64,000 nt of DNA, taken from positions 868,001 through 932,000 of the forward strand of contig NZ_CP025096.1 of NCBI RefSeq assembly GCF_002831565.1, in the 5' to 3' direction. This document shows positions 17,389-26,594 of this stretch, in pieces. The notes beneath the pieces are model-generated. The model saw only the letters and a program-made list of their open reading frames with translations, did not search any database and had not been told where the DNA came from. Position 1 is the stretch's first letter. Each line of letters opens with the position of its first letter. Position numbers and translations under genes: made by a program. Source of the stretch: Spirosoma pollinicola (GTDB taxonomy: Bacteria; Bacteroidota; Bacteroidia; Cytophagales; Spirosomataceae).

Positions 17389-17912
17389 ACCAGATGCGTC
17401 TTCACCACCTGCTGCTTGATTTCGTGAATGCGGTCGTTGAAGTTGAGGCTCAGAAAATCTATGTTTGGAACAAGAATCGTGTCAAGTAGCTCTTTTACCG
17501 GCGCATCGTGTGGGATGCGTTTACCCGTAGCGACACTAATGTACTTAGACGTTACCCAAAGCACATTTTTAAGGTGCGTTTTCCCATCGTCGGTCATGAT
17601 ATATTCTGTAACGGTCGTGTCTTCATTTACATAAATCAATCTTGACAGAATGCGTACCCACTCACTTACACGAGCGGGTCGCACGTAAGCAATCTGGTGC
17701 TGGTAGACGACCCAGCTTGTTTTCAACTCCTTAAATAACTGACCCGGATTGAAGTCGTACAACTTGGCAACCTGGTCTTCACGAGCGTTGAAATAATAGT
17801 CGAAGTACTTGGCATTGTTGAGGTGCTGTAGTGGGTCGCAGTCCTGAAAGCGAATAATCACCCGCGATTCGGTTTCGGTTGGGTAACTGCGGTTTGGATC
17901 ACGTTTAAACAT
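17385..17912 (-). CDS. Hotdog-fold acyl-CoA thioesterase (4HBT type)
   Basis: A 175-residue cytoplasmic protein of the 4-hydroxybenzoyl-CoA thioesterase superfamily. The active-site loop is RFQDCDPLQHLNNAKYFDYY (about residues 25-44), where D27 or D29 takes the place of the catalytic aspartate. The rest follows the hotdog pattern of one long helix and five or six strands (TSWVVYQHQIAYVRPARVSEW). The acyl substrate is unknown. It lies upstream of dctA on the same strand, separated by a long imperfect inverted repeat, and diverges from the DUF2147 gene. Confidence 0.85.
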   Translation of the reverse strand: MFKRDPNRSYPTETESRVIIRFQDCDPLQHLNNAKYFDYYFNAREDQVAKLYDFNPGQLFKELKTSWVVYQHQIAYVRPARVSEWVRILSRLIYVNEDTTVTEYIMTDDGKTHLKNVLWVTSKYISVATGKRIPHDAPVKELLDTILVPNIDFLSLNFNDRIHEIKQQVVKTHLV

Positions 17913-18141
17913 AGATCAGGATTTTTCTGATTTAAATGATTTTCCAGATTAGTAAAACAGCCTTACACGGCTTTTAACCAATACTCTTCAATTTATTACA
18001 CATCAACTCACCATACCGGCTTGTTTTCCGGAGAAAATCATGAGAATCATTTCAATCCCATGAATCCTGGTTAAGACAATTTTGTGCAATCTTTACGTTA
18101 GTACAACAAAATTGCCTTTTTATTTCAATTCCTGTGCACTT

Positions 18142-18591
18142 ATGAAAACGATACGTTATCTCCTACCCCTATTTTCGATCCTGATTTCCCTCACTGCCTT
18201 TGCTCCCGTCGATGACTCCGAAGCCGTTGTAGGCACCTGGCTGAATGGTACGAAGAAAGGTCATGTTCAAATCTATAAACAGGGCGGCACCTATTTTGGC
18301 AAGCTTATCTGGCTAGGACAGCCAACCGATCCGGCTACGGGCAAACCCAGAACTGACGTCAAAAACGCCGATCTATCGAAGCGGACTCGGCCATTAATGA
18401 ACATGCTTCTCATGTACAACTTCAAGTATGATGGCGGTAATGTTTGGAGTGATGGCAAAATTTACAACCCCGAAGATGGCAAAGAGTACAACTGTAAAAT
18501 GACCCTCAAAGACCCGAATACGCTCGATGTACGGGGCTATGTCGGCATTTCCCTTTTCGGCAAAACACAGACCTGGACGAGGATAAAGTAG
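18142..18591 (+). CDS. DUF2147 family exported protein
   Basis: A 149-residue exported protein. Residues 1-22 are a signal peptide (MKTIRYLLPLFSILISLTAF). The mature part shows the DUF2147 layout: VVGTWLNGTKKGHVQIYKQG, GKLIWLGQPTDPATGKPRTD, GGNVWSDGKIYNPEDGKEY, and a final VRGYVGISLFGKTQTWTR. These proteins form small lipocalin-like beta barrels of unknown function. I start at the ATG at 18142, just before the signal peptide, rather than at an in-frame ATG 60 nt upstream. The monooxygenase gene follows 42 bp later and may share its transcript. Confidence 0.88.
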   Translation: MKTIRYLLPLFSILISLTAFAPVDDSEAVVGTWLNGTKKGHVQIYKQGGTYFGKLIWLGQPTDPATGKPRTDVKNADLSKRTRPLMNMLLMYNFKYDGGNVWSDGKIYNPEDGKEYNCKMTLKDPNTLDVRGYVGISLFGKTQTWTRIK

Positions 18592-18633
18592 GCCGTTTGA
18601 CGTTTGTGGTTAACCAATTAATACCATCAACCT

Positions 18634-19770
18634 ATGCAAACGATTATTATCGGTGCAGGACCGGCGGGACTGGCTATGGCGGGCCAATTAGCCCATCGAA
18701 AACAGCCGTTTACGGTGCTTGAAGCCAGCGAACACATTGGCCTTTCCTGGCGAAACCACTACGACCGGCTCCACCTGCATACGGTAAAAGAGTACTCGGC
18801 ACTCCCCTATTTCCCTTTTCCAGCCGATTACCCTACCTACATATCGCGTTTGCAGTTTGTCGAATACCTCGAACGATACGCCGAACACGTTGGTATTAAG
18901 CCTGTATTCAATCAAAAAGTTGTTAGCATTCAGCAAAATCCGACCGATAAAACATGGCAGGTGCAAACAGAAACGGATCTGTTCATTGCCGAACGTGTTG
19001 TTGTCGCAACGGGCTATAACCGGGTTCCTAACCAGCCAGAGTTACCCGGTCAGCGCGATTTCAGGGGTATTGTCTGGCATAGCTACGAGTACCGAAATGG
19101 GTCGCCGTTCCGTAATGAAAACGTGCTGGTCGTAGGTATGGGCAACACCGGGGCCGAACTGGCACTCGACCTGCTGGAGAATAACGCCAGACCCTTTATT
19201 TCCATTAGGGGCCCGGTCAATATTGTCAGGCGGGATACATTTGGCCGACCGGCTCAACCCACGGCCATTTTTCTGAGCAAATTCCCTAACTGGTTTTACG
19301 ACTTCATGGCGGGGTTATCGCAGCGGTTCAGTGTGGGCGATGTATCGGCTTATGGGCTCGGTAAACCAAAGCATTCTCCCTCCTACGATACCCGTAGGGG
19401 TAAAATTTCGGTCATTGACGTTGGCACGCTCGACCAGATCAAAGCAGGCAACATTACCGTATTGCCCGGTATTAACCGCATAAATAAGAAAACGGTAACG
19501 TTCACCGACGGCCGCGAATTACCCTTCGATGCGATCATTCTGGCAACGGGCTATCGGCCGGGTATGTCGGCGATTCTGGGCGATGCTCTATCAGCTAAAG
19601 TTTTGAACGAACGCGGGTATCCGAAGAAACTCTGGTTTAACGGAGACGACCTTCAGGGCATCTATTTTCTTGGCTTTTCCATACCTCTAACGGGCGTTCT
19701 CTATCACCTTAACCTTGATTCGGAACGGGTCGCCAATCATATTGCCAAAAACAATTTTGTCACGCCTTAG
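18634..19770 (+). CDS. Flavin-containing monooxygenase (YUCCA/FMO-like)
   Basis: A 378-residue two-dinucleotide-binding flavoprotein that would use FAD, NADPH and oxygen to oxidise a small nucleophilic substrate. The FAD motif is IIGAGPAGLAMAG (residues 5-17). The FMO fingerprint appears as DFRGIVWHSYEY (about 142-153). The NADP motif is VVGMGNTGAELA (about 165-176). The conserved ATGYRPG lies near 306. It is a stand-alone enzyme; the substrate cannot be inferred. It may be co-transcribed with the DUF2147 gene. Confidence 0.87.
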   Translation: MQTIIIGAGPAGLAMAGQLAHRKQPFTVLEASEHIGLSWRNHYDRLHLHTVKEYSALPYFPFPADYPTYISRLQFVEYLERYAEHVGIKPVFNQKVVSIQQNPTDKTWQVQTETDLFIAERVVVATGYNRVPNQPELPGQRDFRGIVWHSYEYRNGSPFRNENVLVVGMGNTGAELALDLLENNARPFISIRGPVNIVRRDTFGRPAQPTAIFLSKFPNWFYDFMAGLSQRFSVGDVSAYGLGKPKHSPSYDTRRGKISVIDVGTLDQIKAGNITVLPGINRINKKTVTFTDGRELPFDAIILATGYRPGMSAILGDALSAKVLNERGYPKKLWFNGDDLQGIYFLGFSIPLTGVLYHLNLDSERVANHIAKNNFVTP

Positions 19771-19827
19771 TTATATTAGTGTAATCAGGGTGATTACAAA
19801 TCATTCAACGTTATAAACACTACGATC

Positions 19828-20013
19828 ATGAACGAGACAACCATTAAAGGAGGCTGGAACGAATTGAAAGGTAAAATCAAACAAGCCTACGGCGACTTAA
19901 CCGACGACGATCTAACCTACCAGGAAGGCCAGGAAGACGAAATGTGGGGCAAAGTCCAACAGAAGACCGGCAAAACGAAAGACGAAATCCATAAGGCAAT
20001 TGCCGATTTATAA
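19828..20013 (+). CDS. CsbD family stress protein
   Basis: A 61-residue hydrophilic helical protein. [20 protein letters not shown] and the closing [17 protein letters not shown] match the CsbD family, which is induced by general stress in Bacillus but has no known biochemical role. The length is normal. It is followed by a strong terminator hairpin at 20030-20077, consistent with a short abundant transcript. Confidence 0.92.
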   Translation: MNETTIKGGWNELKGKIKQAYGDLTDDDLTYQEGQEDEMWGKVQQKTGKTKDEIHKAIADL

Positions 20014-20029
20014 TAGAGTTAGTGAATCA

Positions 20030-20077
20030 AATACGTAGAAAGGCCGGGACTGAAAAGTTCCGGCCTTTCTACGTATT
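20030..20077. terminator. Bidirectional hairpin terminator between csbD-like gene and oxidoreductase
   Basis: Arms 20030-20051 and 20056-20077 pair at 21 of 22 positions around the loop GAAA. The stem core GAAAGGCCGG is GC-rich. It lies 16 nt after the CsbD stop and 15 nt from the stop of the convergent Gfo/Idh/MocA gene, so it serves both. Confidence 0.88.
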
Positions 20078-20092
20078 TAGGGCTGATGTCAA

Positions 20093-21436
20093 TTAAACAC
20101 TTGGCTCCCAGCCTTTTTCATATTGCCGACTCCACAACTTCATAGCTTCGGCGTCTTTAATGTGTCCATTTTTCGGATCTACAGCAAATGATTTATTGGT
20201 GCGGTAGGAGATGTTTGCCAAATGACAGAGCAGCGTACTCTTGGCCCCATCGTCGATCGTTGAATTCTGTTTGGCTTTGCCCCGAACAGCCTCGAAGAAG
20301 TTCATCATGTGGAGCGTTGTCATATCGCCCCCGCCCCCTAAGGCCGTTCCCGACTCCGATCCTTTCGCCTTGCTGGCTTTGATTGTTTTACCGTCCCGGC
20401 TGAAGAGCGTATACCCATCCCGGTCTACATAAACGCTGCCGTTGGTGCCATAAATAACCGTACCCCGATCTGTACCGTACGTTTTATACCCATTCCGGCT
20501 GTTGCCATCCCACTTAATAATTTTATCACCCGGAAACCGGTAAGTGGCATCCATCGTATCGTACACAGCCCAGCCATCTTCGGGGAAATAGCGTTTGGCC
20601 GCTTCGACCATGACAAATTCCGGGTATTCGACCTGTAAGGCCCAGCGAGCCATGTCCAACTCGTGCGTAGCATTATTACCGGCTTCGGCGGTGCCGTATT
20701 GCCAGCCATACCAGTGCCAGTTATAATCCCAGGTGTCGTGCGTATAGGCAGTACGTGGTGCTGGTCCCTGAAACAAATCCCAATCCAGACCTTCGGGTAC
20801 AGGTGCTTTTTTCGGAATGGGTACTTCGCCACGTGAATTGGCATAGAACGCAACGGCCTTAAATGCTTTCCCAATAACACCGTTATGAATCTGGTTGATA
20901 ATGTCAATCGACTCCGGCGAAGACCGTTGCTGGTTGCCCATCTGAATGATCTTACCGTATTTTTTCTGAATTTCCATCAGAATTTCGCCTTCGCGTGGGT
21001 TGTGGCTGCACGGTTTTTCGACGTAAACGTGCTTACCTCCCTGCACGGCCAACCAGGTGCCGGGTGCGTGCCAGTGATCGGGCGTGGCGTTAATGAGCAC
21101 ATCGACATTCTTGTCGGCAATGACCTTGCGAATATCATTTTCCAGCTTAGGTGTGTATGTGATGTGTTTGGAAAACTTCTGAACGGCGGCTTCCCGCTGC
21201 TTCTTCATTACATCACATAAGTAAACCAGCTCGACGTTGCTTTCTTTTTTCGAAATCGGTTCGTAGTAGGCGGGTAACCGCCGTCCCAATCCGGCAATGG
21301 CAATATTCAGCCGTTCGTTGGCACCTATAATTTTGGCATAACTTTTAGCCGACATACCAGTAGCCAAACCACCCAATGTGACACCCGCTGTTCCTAAAGC
21401 GGCTTTTTTAATAAACTCTCTACGTGAATTTTCCAT
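20093..21436 (-). CDS. Tat-exported Gfo/Idh/MocA family oxidoreductase
   Basis: A 447-residue NAD(P)-dependent sugar oxidoreductase of the GFO/IDH/MOCA family. The N-terminus has a twin-arginine signal (SRREFIKKAALGTAGVTLGG), so the folded, cofactor-loaded enzyme is probably exported. The Rossmann region is IAIAGLGRRLPAYYEP, and the catalytic EKP motif reads KHVYVEKPCSHNP (about residues 134-146). Such exported members in Bacteroidota act on glycosides or keto-sugars, but the substrate here is unknown. The sugar isomerase/epimerase-like gene lies 103 bp upstream on the same strand and also has a twin-arginine signal, so the two probably work together. Confidence 0.9.
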   Translation of the reverse strand: MENSRREFIKKAALGTAGVTLGGLATGMSAKSYAKIIGANERLNIAIAGLGRRLPAYYEPISKKESNVELVYLCDVMKKQREAAVQKFSKHITYTPKLENDIRKVIADKNVDVLINATPDHWHAPGTWLAVQGGKHVYVEKPCSHNPREGEILMEIQKKYGKIIQMGNQQRSSPESIDIINQIHNGVIGKAFKAVAFYANSRGEVPIPKKAPVPEGLDWDLFQGPAPRTAYTHDTWDYNWHWYGWQYGTAEAGNNATHELDMARWALQVEYPEFVMVEAAKRYFPEDGWAVYDTMDATYRFPGDKIIKWDGNSRNGYKTYGTDRGTVIYGTNGSVYVDRDGYTLFSRDGKTIKASKAKGSESGTALGGGGDMTTLHMMNFFEAVRGKAKQNSTIDDGAKSTLLCHLANISYRTNKSFAVDPKNGHIKDAEAMKLWSRQYEKGWEPSV

Positions 21437-21539
21437 TGTTTATTGATTGACTGAATGATTAGTCTTCACCTGAAATTAGTATTATCCAATCCTTTTTCCG
21501 TTGTTCTATGCCACGGAACCAACGTACAATTCACCCCTT

Positions 21540-22403
21540 TTACACCTTCCGTTTGCCTGATCTGGAGGCATCACAAACACCTTTGAAATAACCGACAGAT
21601 TCGGCAATACCAGCCAGTGGGTCTTTCATATCTTTTTCATATTCTAGACTACATGAGCCATCGTATTTCACCTTGCGCAACATGGCCACAAACGCCGGAA
21701 TATCGATTACGCCCCGGCCCAACTCGCAGGTAGTGCCTTCTTTTGAAGCCGCCGTGACGTTTTTTAAGTGTATGTCGAAAATACGTTTGGCGTATTTTTC
21801 CAGATCCGCAATCGGGTCATCGCCATACCGCTTATCGTGCCCCATATCGAAACAAAGGCCAATGCGTGCATCCAGGTCCTTCACCGCCGTGTATACCGAT
21901 GTGGCACTCGGAAACAGTTTAATGTCGGGGCCGTGGTTATGTATGGCATACCGCATGTTATACTCTTTCACTTTTGTATCGATGTACGGCAAATCTTCCA
22001 GATTGGGAATACCGACTATCAAATTCACGCCCACGCGCTTCGCGTAGTCGAACCCGTTGTCGATGTCCTGTTTCGTTTTCATGTAGATCGGCCCCACGGC
22101 ATAACCCGTTACGCCCGACTGTTTCAGCTTTTCATGAAACGCCTTAATCTCATCGGCGGTACTGGCATATGGAAGATGAAAGTCCTTAATGCACAAATAA
22201 TGTACGTCGGTCTTTTTCATCATCTCAAGTGCCTGATCCAGCTTAAAATTAACGAAGCTGAAGCCTGCCATTCCCAGCTTGAATAAATCGTCGGTGGCGG
22301 AACCGCGCGTTTCAGGGGCACCGGCCTGTGCTATCCCCGGGCTTATACTGGCCAGGGCCATACAGCCGCTGGTATTTTTCAAAAAGGATCGTCTTGAGGT
22401 CAT
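21540..22403 (-). CDS. Tat-exported sugar phosphate isomerase/epimerase-like TIM-barrel protein
   Basis: A 287-residue TIM-barrel protein of the xylose-isomerase-like / AP endonuclease 2 superfamily. The N-terminus TSRRSFLKNTSGCMALASIS is a twin-arginine signal. Barrel metal ligands are visible in LCFDMGHDKRYGDDP, IHLKNV and SLEYEKDM near the end. In this superfamily such proteins isomerise, epimerise or dehydrate sugars. It is upstream of and co-oriented with the Gfo/Idh/MocA gene, and a joint role in sugar oxidation and epimerisation outside the cytoplasm is a reasonable inference. Confidence 0.85.
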   Translation of the reverse strand: MTSRRSFLKNTSGCMALASISPGIAQAGAPETRGSATDDLFKLGMAGFSFVNFKLDQALEMMKKTDVHYLCIKDFHLPYASTADEIKAFHEKLKQSGVTGYAVGPIYMKTKQDIDNGFDYAKRVGVNLIVGIPNLEDLPYIDTKVKEYNMRYAIHNHGPDIKLFPSATSVYTAVKDLDARIGLCFDMGHDKRYGDDPIADLEKYAKRIFDIHLKNVTAASKEGTTCELGRGVIDIPAFVAMLRKVKYDGSCSLEYEKDMKDPLAGIAESVGYFKGVCDASRSGKRKV

Positions 22404-22483
22404 GCTGATTAATAGGAAATCCGTACTCCAATTAAAACGATTCCGGCCTGTTTTCTACTGAATAAGCGGCAGATATGGGGTTG

Positions 22484-22543
22484 GCGCGTCTGGCGCGGGT
22501 AAATACCCGCGCCAGACTCACCAGACTGATACCCGCACCAGAC
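22484..22543. repeat. GC-rich inverted repeat with a third imperfect arm
   Basis: GTCTGGCGCGGGTA (22488-22501) and its complement (22504-22517) form a 14-bp perfect stem with a 2-nt centre. A third copy of the right arm with one change (TACCCGCACCAGAC) starts at 22530. It lies between the divergent isomerase and TolC genes, so it is not an obvious terminator and could be regulatory. Confidence 0.7.
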
Positions 22544-22609
22544 GAAGCCCAAACAGTTTGGACCTGATTTAACACGTAAAAAGATCAGCTTGAGAGGTGA
22601 TTTTCTCCG

Positions 22610-22641
22610 TTTCGTATAAACAGGCCTGTATCGTACTTTGC
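22610..22641 (+). promoter_or_regulatory. Possible promoter of the efflux operon
   Basis: TACTTTGC (22634-22641) resembles the Bacteroidota -7 element TAnnTTTG, and a TTTC (22610-22613) lies 20 nt upstream in the place of the -33 TTTG. It is 35 nt before the TolC start codon. The -33 part is weak. Confidence 0.35.
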
Positions 22642-22676
22642 AATTCCGTTCATTTGAGCGTCCATTCGAGAAAAGC

Positions 22677-23993
22677 ATGAATCGGTTTGCCATCATCGGC
22701 TTGTTAGTTTGCTCCCTCACTGCCCGCGCACAAACGGTTATTTCTTCGGTTCAGGAAGCGATAACAGTAGCACGACACAACAATCAGGACTTACTAAACG
22801 CTCGCCAGAATAGTACCATACAAGCCCAGCAACGAACAGCCAGCCGCGCTGCTTTATTACCCCAGGGGAGGCTCTTCACTAATTTTGACTACAACTATGC
22901 CTTGCCTGTCCAGCTCGTGCCCGCCGAATTTCTGGGCGGGAAACCGGGCGAGTTTCGGACGTTGCAATTTGGACTTCCGTATGTGCTGGCGGCTGGTGCC
23001 GAAGTGACGGTCCCGGTAATTAATCGACCTGCACGGGCCGATTTAGGAATTGTTGAACAGAATATTCGGATTATAGACGACCAGAATCTGGTATTACAGG
23101 ATGAAATTTCGACCCAAACGGCCCGCGTCTATCATGCGGTCCTGTTAACCCGCTCGGCCATTGCCATTACCCGACGTAATTTATTGGCCACCGATACATT
23201 GACGCAAATTGCCCATGATCGGCTGGAGAAAGGCCTGATTGAGCCGCTGGAATACAACCGAATTCATTCCATCCAGTTAACAACGGCCGATGTTCTGTAT
23301 CAAAACGAACTGGCCTTTGTCCGGAATCGCAATCAACTCAAACTGCTCCTGGGTCTGACGCTGGCCGACAGTGTAGCCCTGGTCGAGGAATTAGCCATCC
23401 GTCCTGCCAGTCTGGCAGTTCCGGCATCGGCAATAACATTCGTTGAGCGGCCACAGATTACCCTGCAACAAGCCCGAATCGAACTGGCACGTTTGCAACT
23501 CAATCGCGAACGGCTGCAACGATGGCCAACACTTGCGGCATACGGGCGCTATACCCAGCAGGCCCAGCGAAGTGCCATTAATTTCCTGAGCACCAGCCAG
23601 CCATGGTATCAGATTGGTGTGGCAGGACTACAGTTCAACTGGGCATTTTATTCGGGTGGGCTGCGAAACAGCAATCAGGCCCGCGCCCGTCTCCAAGTTA
23701 AATTGGCACAGTCGCAACTGGCCTATGAGCAAAACCGGCAACAGGTTGATAATGAAGACGTCCGAAACACGTATAATCAGGCCACTCGGTCGCTGGACCT
23801 GAACCGGCAGAATTATGAACTCAGCAATCAGAATGTGCAGATTGCTTTAGTCAAATACAAGTCGGGGCTGTTTGCCTACGATCAGTATCTAAACGTGTTC
23901 AACGAAGCGCTGACGGCTCAGAATCGATTCCTGAACAACCTGTCGAATGTATTCATCAATCAAACGATCTTACAGATCAGAACCGGGCAATAA
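22677..23993 (+). CDS. TolC family outer-membrane efflux protein
   Basis: A 438-residue outer-membrane channel subunit that would form the trimeric exit duct of a tripartite pump. Residues 1-18 are a signal peptide (MNRFAIIGLLVCSLTARA). Two long heptad-rich helical halves follow, typical of TolC/OEP repeats (SSVQEAITVARHNNQDLLNA near the start, FAYDQYLNVFNEALTAQNRF near the end). I start at the ATG at 22677 because it opens on the signal peptide; an earlier in-frame ATG adds 13 residues. It is the first gene of an apparent six-gene unit with an adaptor, a permease, an ATPase and a two-component system. Confidence 0.9.
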   Translation: MNRFAIIGLLVCSLTARAQTVISSVQEAITVARHNNQDLLNARQNSTIQAQQRTASRAALLPQGRLFTNFDYNYALPVQLVPAEFLGGKPGEFRTLQFGLPYVLAAGAEVTVPVINRPARADLGIVEQNIRIIDDQNLVLQDEISTQTARVYHAVLLTRSAIAITRRNLLATDTLTQIAHDRLEKGLIEPLEYNRIHSIQLTTADVLYQNELAFVRNRNQLKLLLGLTLADSVALVEELAIRPASLAVPASAITFVERPQITLQQARIELARLQLNRERLQRWPTLAAYGRYTQQAQRSAINFLSTSQPWYQIGVAGLQFNWAFYSGGLRNSNQARARLQVKLAQSQLAYEQNRQQVDNEDVRNTYNQATRSLDLNRQNYELSNQNVQIALVKYKSGLFAYDQYLNVFNEALTAQNRFLNNLSNVFINQTILQIRTGQ

Positions 23994-24076
23994 CTTCTTA
24001 ACCAGACCCGTAATTAAGACCGACGTTTCGATTTTTTACACCACGAAGGCAACCCGACTTACGGTATAGCGACACA

Positions 24077-25174
24077 ATGAAAACAAACCTCTCCTTATTT
24101 TTTCTTGTTGCCCTTCTTGGCATTTCGTGTAAGTCAGGCACTGACGGAACAACCCCCTCCTACCGGGAATTGACCGAAGCGGTGTATGCGTCGGGCAATG
24201 TGTATCCCCGGAATGAATATACCGTTACGGCCGATGCCATCGGTGTGCTGCAACAGCGCCTGATTAATGAAGGTGATTCCATTCACCAGAATCAGTTGTT
24301 ATTCGTGCTGGAAAGTGCTTCCGAAGATGCCCGCCAGCAGGCCGCAGCCAACGCTTATCGACAGGCGCGGGCCAATCTGGGGGCCAACTCCCCCGTTCTG
24401 GCCGAACAGGAAGCCCAGCTCCGAAACGCCCGCACGCGAGTTGCCAATGATTCAATTAATTACAACCGATTTCGGGAGTTGTTCGCCCAAAACGCTACCT
24501 CGCGGGCAGAACTGGAGCGGGCCGAATTGAATTACACCCTGTCGCGCAATACGTACCGCGCCCAGACCAATACGCTGCAACGCAGCCGGGATCAAATCCG
24601 GCTCGATGTTTCGGCCAATCGAAGCCAGCTGGTAACTACCGAAGTAGCGGGTCGAAACACGCGCGTTCGCAGTTTTGTGGATGGTAAAGTATATGAAGTC
24701 TATAAAGACCCCGGCGAAGTTGTCCGGTTGGGCGATCAGTTGGCGCTGGTTGGCAGCGGCAGTAAATTGTTTGCTCAACTGGCCGTCGACGAGAGCGATT
24801 TCGGGCGAATTCGGGTGGGTCAGGATGTGTTTCTGAAAGCCGATGTATATCCGAACAAAGTATTTAACGCCCGCGTAAGCAAGATTTACCCCAAACTTAA
24901 CCGCACCGATCAATCGTTTCGGGTCGACGCCGAGTTCGTTGGCGAACGCCCCGACTCCTATTACGGACTAACTGTTGAAGCGAACATCATCATCAGTCAG
25001 AATAAACACGTGCTTACCATCCCGAAATCATATGTAATTGGCACCGACAGTGTTATGATTGAGCAGGACGGCAAAAAGCAAAAGGTAAAATTCCAGAAAG
25101 GGGCCGAAAACTTTGATCTCGTAGAAGTGAAGAGCGGGCTGACACAGGCGTCAAAACTAATTCCGAATGAGTGA
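24077..25174 (+). CDS. HlyD/MacA-type periplasmic adaptor lipoprotein
   Basis: A 365-residue membrane-fusion protein linking an inner-membrane transporter to TolC. The N-terminus is a lipoprotein signal (FLVALLGISC, lipid-modified C18). Residues about 45-85 are the first half of the lipoyl domain, 85-185 a coiled-coil hairpin (QQAAANAYRQARANL), and 190-340 the second lipoyl half and beta-barrel (KVYEVYKDPGEVVRLGDQLA). It lies 83 bp after TolC and 64 bp before the permease. An imperfect inverted repeat overlaps its stop codon. Confidence 0.9.
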   Translation: MKTNLSLFFLVALLGISCKSGTDGTTPSYRELTEAVYASGNVYPRNEYTVTADAIGVLQQRLINEGDSIHQNQLLFVLESASEDARQQAAANAYRQARANLGANSPVLAEQEAQLRNARTRVANDSINYNRFRELFAQNATSRAELERAELNYTLSRNTYRAQTNTLQRSRDQIRLDVSANRSQLVTTEVAGRNTRVRSFVDGKVYEVYKDPGEVVRLGDQLALVGSGSKLFAQLAVDESDFGRIRVGQDVFLKADVYPNKVFNARVSKIYPKLNRTDQSFRVDAEFVGERPDSYYGLTVEANIIISQNKHVLTIPKSYVIGTDSVMIEQDGKKQKVKFQKGAENFDLVEVKSGLTQASKLIPNE

Positions 25175-25232
25175 ATAATTGAATGAGTGAATAGAATATA
25201 AGCCCCATTCACCCATTCTATCATTCTATAAT
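25163..25232. repeat. Imperfect inverted repeat made of GAATGAGTGAA words, inside the efflux operon
   Basis: The left half contains two copies of GAATGAGTGAATA-like words, and the right half (CATTCACCCATTCTATCATTC) is their approximate complement. The TGA stop of the adaptor gene is part of the left arm. The element separates two co-directional genes of one operon, so it may set relative expression or mRNA stability instead of ending transcription. Confidence 0.65.
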
Positions 25233-25238
25233 TTACTT

Positions 25239-26489
25239 ATGGATTTACACATCGCTTCTCAAATTGCCCAAACGCACTTGCTGGCCAAGAAACGCCAGAC
25301 GCTGGTCGCTATGCTGGGCGTAACATTCGGTATTGCGATGTTCATCACGATGATTTCGTTTATGCAGGGCGTCAACCAGTTTCTGGAAGACTCGGCGCTG
25401 GACGCCAGTCCGCATATTCGGATGTATAATGATGTGAACACCCCCAGGCCGGGCCTGATTGAGGAAATGCACCCCGGCAACTTCAACGTGATCTACCACC
25501 AGCGGCCTAAAGATGAACAGGCTCGAATAAAAAACGGGATGGCCATTGCCGAACGCATTGAGCGCGAGCCGGGTGTGCTTGGGGTATCGCCCCAGGTAGC
25601 TACGCAGGCGTTCTACAACAACGGCCCGATTCAGATTTCCGGGACAATTTCCGGCGTGGACATCGACCGCGAAAACCGGCTTTACAAATTAACAACCCGA
25701 CTGAAATCAGGTAGCCTGAACACCCTGAAAACGAATCCCGACGGCTTGATTATGGGAAACGTCCTGGCCCGAAAACTCAACGTTCGGGTGGGCGACAAAG
25801 TGACCGTGACAACACCAAAAGGTGGTATTCGTGTTTTGCGCGTTGTTGGCACGTTCGGGTTCGGCATTGGCACAGTTGATAATACGAAGAGCTATGGAAA
25901 CCTCTCAACGGTGCAGGAAATGCTTCAGAAAGACCCGAGTTATATCACCGACATCCATATAAAAATGGTTGATCCTTTACAGGCAATCCCATTTGGCAAG
26001 CGACTGCGGGCTGTGTATAACTATTATACAGAAGATTGGGCTACTGCCAACACCGCCATTCTTGCCGGTGAAAAAATAAGGAATATGCTCACCTATGTGG
26101 TGTCGATCACGTTGCTGGTGGTGGCCGGATTCGGGATTTACAACATCATGAACATGACTGTCATCAACAAAATCAAGGACATTGCCATTTTGAAAGCCAC
26201 GGGTTTTGAAGGTCGCGACATCATCGCTATTTTCCTGCTCCAGGCCGCCTTTATTGGCCTCTCTGGTGGGTTGCTGGGTCTGGGAATTGGTTTTGGATTA
26301 AGTTATCTCTTATCAATAACGCCATTCGACGCGGGGGATTTTCTGAGTTTAAAAACCTTTCCCGTCATTTTTGCGCCAAAGTATTACATTATGGGCCTTA
26401 CATTCGGCGTGATCACCACCGTTCTGGCAGGCTATTTCCCATCAAAAAAAGCCTCGAAAGTTGACCCTGTGTCTATCTTGAGAGGATAG
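25239..26489 (+). CDS. FtsX/MacB-type ABC transporter permease
   Basis: A 416-residue permease with one N-terminal membrane helix (about 20-42), a large periplasmic MacB_PCD-like domain (about 45-270), and three C-terminal helices with the conserved segment MTVINKIKDIAILKATGFEG. These mechanotransmission ABC permeases pair with TolC and MacA-type adaptors and drive export of drugs, lipids or peptides without moving substrate through the membrane themselves. The ATPase is encoded separately downstream, as in LolCDE, not fused as in MacB. The substrate is unknown. Confidence 0.9.
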   Translation: MDLHIASQIAQTHLLAKKRQTLVAMLGVTFGIAMFITMISFMQGVNQFLEDSALDASPHIRMYNDVNTPRPGLIEEMHPGNFNVIYHQRPKDEQARIKNGMAIAERIEREPGVLGVSPQVATQAFYNNGPIQISGTISGVDIDRENRLYKLTTRLKSGSLNTLKTNPDGLIMGNVLARKLNVRVGDKVTVTTPKGGIRVLRVVGTFGFGIGTVDNTKSYGNLSTVQEMLQKDPSYITDIHIKMVDPLQAIPFGKRLRAVYNYYTEDWATANTAILAGEKIRNMLTYVVSITLLVVAGFGIYNIMNMTVINKIKDIAILKATGFEGRDIIAIFLLQAAFIGLSGGLLGLGIGFGLSYLLSITPFDAGDFLSLKTFPVIFAPKYYIMGLTFGVITTVLAGYFPSKKASKVDPVSILRG

Positions 26490-26499
26490 GTTTTTTTAA

Positions 26500-26575
26500 T
26501 GTATAGTGAAGAATGATTAATGAATAATATCTCAAATAAGTTATTTATTCTTCTTCCTTCACTATTCATTCTCCA
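26500..26575. repeat. Imperfect inverted repeat of GAAGAATG words between permease and ATPase genes
   Basis: The left half (GTATAGTGAAGAATGATTAA and on) pairs imperfectly with the right half (TTATTTATTCTTCTTCCTTC and on). The arm shares GTATAGTGAAGA with the repeat at 17271-17388. It begins 10 nt after the permease stop and ends about 20 nt before the ATPase start. Confidence 0.65.
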
Positions 26576-26594
26576 CTTTTCATTTTTCATTAAA

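Noticed and set aside
20425-20907. 160-codon minus-strand frame in another phase of the Gfo/Idh/MocA gene
   Set aside because: It lies in the same strand but a different frame from conserved oxidoreductase sequence, and its translation has no family pattern.
22488-22543. Three-armed GC-rich repeat as an integration or attachment site
   Set aside because: No integrase, tRNA gene or second copy is visible, so a regulatory or palindrome origin is simpler.
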